A stretch of 8,726 bases of DNA, from the NCBI GenBank assembly GCA_002389785.1, contig DGQS01000148.1, positions 1 to 8,726 on the forward strand, given 5' to 3'. A program made the translations under genes and the position numbers. This DNA comes from Bacteroidetes bacterium UBA4408. GTDB taxonomy: Bacteria > Bacteroidota > Bacteroidia > UBA4408. The notes beneath the pieces are model-generated. The model was not told where the DNA came from. It ran no database searches and saw only the letters and a list, made by a program, of their open reading frames with translations. Of this stretch, positions 6,441 through 8,726 are shown one piece after another. Position 1 is the first letter of the stretch, and each line of letters starts with the position of its first letter.

Positions 6441-6965
6441 TTATGCTTCACTTGCTGGTGTTTCGTCAGTAGCAACCGGTGCTGCTGCTGCTTCTTCAGC
6501 AGGTGGCGGTGTATTTTTAGCAAGAATTGCTTTTGCTTTCGCTTCTTTAACTGCTGATTCAGCTGCTAATCGCTTCTTCATTTCGTCTTGCTTACTAGCT
6601 TTAACACTGTTCGCTTTACCACTGATTTTTGATTCTTTTTCAGCTAACCACTTATCAAATTTAGCATCAGCTAATTCTTGAGTTAATGCTCCTTTGTTTA
6701 CCCCTTTTTGCAAGTGGTTTTTATACATTACCCCCTTGTAACTCAATATTGCTTTACAAGTGTCGGTTGGTTGAGCACCATTTTGCAACCACTGAAGTGC
6801 TTTTTCAGTATCTAAATTAATTGTTGCTGGATTTGTAGTTGGGTTGTAGGTGCCAATGTTCTCTATAAACTTTCCGTCTCGAGGTGCACGACCATCCGCA
6901 ATTACAATGTGGAAGTAGGCTTTGCCTTTCTTACCATGTCGTTGTAATCTAATTTTTGCTGGCAT
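6441..6965 (-). CDS. rpsP: 30S ribosomal protein S16
   Basis: A structural protein of the small ribosomal subunit that binds 16S rRNA and helps 30S assembly. The first 80 or so residues are the universal S16 domain: [20 protein letters not shown], then [22 protein letters not shown], and the [18 protein letters not shown] segment. At 174 aa it is about twice the length of the E. coli protein (82 aa). The extra C-terminal part has a Lys/Glu-rich helix (about 100-145) and a Pro/Ala/Glu-rich acidic tail; this extension is normal in Bacteroidota. The gene stands alone: no rimM, trmD or rplS follows, because a terminator and a convergent gene come next. The start is fixed by the invariant MPAKIRL N-terminus and the promoter about 40 bp upstream. 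Confidence 0.98.
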   Translation of the reverse strand: MPAKIRLQRHGKKGKAYFHIVIADGRAPRDGKFIENIGTYNPTTNPATINLDTEKALQWLQNGAQPTDTCKAILSYKGVMYKNHLQKGVNKGALTQELADAKFDKWLAEKESKISGKANSVKASKQDEMKKRLAAESAVKEAKAKAILAKNTPPPAEEAAAAPVATDETPASEA

Positions 6966-7005
6966 TGTTTAATTGTTTAATGATTATTTTTTAAAAATTG
7001 GACTG

Positions 7006-7037
7006 CGAAAGTACTATTTATTTTATTGTTAGCCAAA
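7006..7037 (-). promoter_or_regulatory. rpsP promoter (Bacteroidota -33/-7 type)
   Basis: On the minus strand, TTTG (7037-7034) is followed after 20 nt by TACTTTCG (7013-7006), which matches TAnnTTTG at all but one position. The spacing is what the primary sigma factor of this phylum prefers. Transcription would start near 7000, giving a leader of about 35 nt that is AT-rich with no Shine-Dalgarno site, as usual for highly expressed genes in this group. Confidence 0.65.
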
Positions 7038-7078
7038 TGCGAATGCAAATTATTTAGTCCTTTTTACATGCCTTCCAA

Positions 7079-7110
7079 TTTGCCGGCAATTAATTCTATT
7101 TTTACATTTC
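7079..7110 (+). promoter_or_regulatory. Promoter of the multiheme cytochrome gene
   Basis: TTTG (7079-7082) lies 20 nt before TACATTTC (7103-7110), one mismatch from TAnnTTTG. This is the same spacing as in the divergent rpsP promoter. The ATG at 7131 is 20 bp downstream, so the leader is short. A perfect 10-bp palindrome (7080-7089) overlaps the -33 element but may be chance. Confidence 0.5.
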
Positions 7111-7130
7111 AAGTTTTACTCAATTTTCCT

Positions 7131-8726
7131 ATGTATTCAAAACGTTTACGTGCTGTATTTTGTTGTATTAGTTTTGTTTGTGTACTTGCACTTGTTGGTG
7201 CGCAGCGTACTGATCAAAAATTAAATTTTCATACGGCAAATGAACTTGGAGTATTAAAAAAGCTCCTGGCTAGTCCGATTGGTCCCGGTGACTATTTTAG
7301 TACTCATACCCATTGTAAAAGTTGCCATGGAAAAGATAGTTTACTGGTTGCGAACATTGCTCCTAATGGAGAGGATATTAATGTAGTTGACGATTGGCAA
7401 GCAAGTATGATGGCGCTTTCGGCTAAAGACCCATTTTGGAGAGCCAAAGTAAGCCACGAAATTTTAGTAAATCCTGGACATTCGCTTGAGTTGCAAGATA
7501 ATTGTACCTCTTGCCACGCCCCCATGGGCAATTATACGTCGAAATATAAGGGAAGTGCAACACATTATACTATTGCTGCCTTGCAAGCCGATTCCTTAGG
7601 CTTAGATGGTGTTTCATGTGTTGGTTGCCATGCAATTGCCGATAGCGCTCGTTTAGGTTCAGTTTTTTCAGGTATCCTACCTTATGATACAACACGCAAC
7701 ATTTATGGGCCGTATATTTTTCCGATGGCTGGCCCTATGTTGGTAAACAGCGGTTTTACACCTAAATACAGTGCTCATTTAAATTTATCAAAAGCTTGTT
7801 CACCTTGTCATACGCTCATAAATAAAACAGTGGACTTAAACGGAAATTTCACGGGTGCTACTTTTGTCGAACAAGCCACTTATCAGGAATGGATTAATTC
7901 GAATTATTCAGCCGGTGGTATCACCTGTCAGAAATGCCACATGCCTGAAGTTTCAGGAGGTGTAATCATAGCTAACGACAATCCTTCCATCCCTTATCGA
8001 AGTCCATTTAGTCAACACATTTTTGCAGGTGGCAATAACTTTATGCTTCAATTGATGAAGCAAAACAAAGCACAATTAGGAATTGGCGCCGCCGACCGCA
8101 TGTTTGATTCTACCCTACTAGCAACCAATCGCTTATTGCAAAAAAACACACTCGATATTCAGTTAACAAACGATAGTCTTACTAGCGATACGGCCTATTT
8201 TAAAGTCCACTTATTAAATAAAGCCGGTCATAAGTTCCCTTCAGGATATCCTTCGCGAAGAGCCGTAGTTGAATTCACCGTAATTGATTCTAGCAATGAT
8301 ACCTTGTTTGCTTCAGGAAAATTTAATCCTGACTATACTGTGAAAAGTGAAAATGCATCCTTTGAAACCCATCATGAAGTTATTTCTCAAAGTCAACAGT
8401 CTCAAATTTATGAATTGGTGATGGGAGATGTTAATCAACAACCAACCACGGTTGCTGAACGAGCAGCCTTTTTATTAAAAGATAACCGCCTTCCTCCGCA
8501 AGGATTTACCAGTAACCATTTAAGCTACGATACTGCTAAAATTTCACAAGATGCAATTGCAGATGAAAACTTTAATAAAGTTAACCAGGTGGAAGGTAGT
8601 GGCTCCGACGATATTTATTACAGGGTGCCAATTAGCGGTATTAGTGGAAACATTAAAGTAGTTGCTAAAATTTGGTATCAATCCGTGCCTCCAAAATGGT
8701 TAAACGAGATGTTTGCATTTACTAGT
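7131..8726 (+). CDS. Exported multiheme c-type cytochrome, 3' end outside the window
   Basis: 532 codons are open to the right edge with no stop. Residues 1-24 are a signal peptide (MYSKRLRAVF, a Cys/Val/Leu-rich core, then VGA and Gln25), so the protein goes to the periplasm or beyond, where haem is attached. Five CxxCH haem-binding motifs are present, at Cys62 (CKSCH), Cys125 (CTSCH), Cys163 (CVGCH), Cys223 (CSPCH) and Cys266 (CQKCH). Residues about 340-530 contain no CxxCH and look like a beta-rich domain; it includes GHKFPSGYPSRR (His367), a motif seen in other large multiheme cytochromes, and ends with SVPPKWLNEMF. The layout resembles cytochrome c554-like electron-transfer proteins; no nitrite reductase or other catalytic signature is evident. 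A C-terminal type IX sorting domain could follow outside the window, but that cannot be seen. It is read divergently from rpsP. Multiheme cytochrome call confident; redox partner and role unknown. Confidence 0.88.
   Translation, partial: MYSKRLRAVFCCISFVCVLALVGAQRTDQKLNFHTANELGVLKKLLASPIGPGDYFSTHTHCKSCHGKDSLLVANIAPNGEDINVVDDWQASMMALSAKDPFWRAKVSHEILVNPGHSLELQDNCTSCHAPMGNYTSKYKGSATHYTIAALQADSLGLDGVSCVGCHAIADSARLGSVFSGILPYDTTRNIYGPYIFPMAGPMLVNSGFTPKYSAHLNLSKACSPCHTLINKTVDLNGNFTGATFVEQATYQEWINSNYSAGGITCQKCHMPEVSGGVIIANDNPSIPYRSPFSQHIFAGGNNFMLQLMKQNKAQLGIGAADRMFDSTLLATNRLLQKNTLDIQLTNDSLTSDTAYFKVHLLNKAGHKFPSGYPSRRAVVEFTVIDSSNDTLFASGKFNPDYTVKSENASFETHHEVISQSQQSQIYELVMGDVNQQPTTVAERAAFLLKDNRLPPQGFTSNHLSYDTAKISQDAIADENFNKVNQVEGSGSDDIYYRVPISGISGNIKVVAKIWYQSVPPKWLNEMFAFTS

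Noticed and set aside
6412..6681. Open frame on the plus strand opposite the rpsP tail
   Set aside because: It overlaps the terminator and is antisense to the Ala-rich S16 extension, whose codons leave the opposite strand open.
7080..7089. Perfect 10-bp palindrome TTGCCGGCAA overlapping the -33 box of the cytochrome promoter
   Set aside because: A 10-bp palindrome is expected several times by chance in a window of this size, and the symmetry does not extend further.
7304..7531. Minus-strand open frame at the start of the cytochrome gene
   Set aside because: It is antisense to three regions coding haem motifs and signal-proximal sequence in the long plus-strand frame.

Overview
The window looks like the chromosome of a member of the Bacteroidota. 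The DNA is AT-rich, Shine-Dalgarno sites are largely absent, several intergenic spacers carry the TAnnTTTG-type -7 element (some with a TTTG -33 element), ribosomal protein S16 has the long C-terminal tail usual in this phylum, and a lipoprotein carries a K-(D/E)2 surface-export signal after its lipidated cysteine. I cannot name the genus.

Layout from left to right: (1) the 5' end of an IS3-family insertion sequence on the minus strand, cut by the window edge, with its outer end probably at about 392; (2) a bidirectional terminator and then a minus-strand terminator in the 350-611 gap; (3) a large minus-strand gene for an exported protein with a small beta-sandwich domain, about 410 residues of Ala/Glu/Lys repeat helix and a C-terminal module; (4) a divergent 265-300 bp spacer with a dyad and candidate promoter elements; (5) on the plus strand, a DadA-like FAD-dependent oxidoreductase, a parallel beta-helix lipoprotein predicted to be surface exposed, and a DUF922 putative zinc protease; (6) a strong bidirectional terminator between that gene and the convergent rpsP gene; (7) a divergent promoter region from which rpsP is read leftwards and an exported multiheme c-type cytochrome with five CxxCH motifs is read rightwards, running off the right edge.

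The genes do not form an obvious pathway. Gaps of 86 and 213 bp separate the three plus-strand genes, and two of the three have their own candidate -7 elements, so they are probably separate transcripts. The common theme is the cell envelope: four of the six complete or partial non-IS genes encode proteins with an export signal.

I see no phage, defence, CRISPR or biosynthetic system. The most unusual object is the repeat-helix protein, with a 32-residue super-repeat built from an eight-residue Ala-alternating unit whose charges are spaced for i to i+4 Glu-Lys pairing. The rest is ordinary chromosomal content next to a mobile element.
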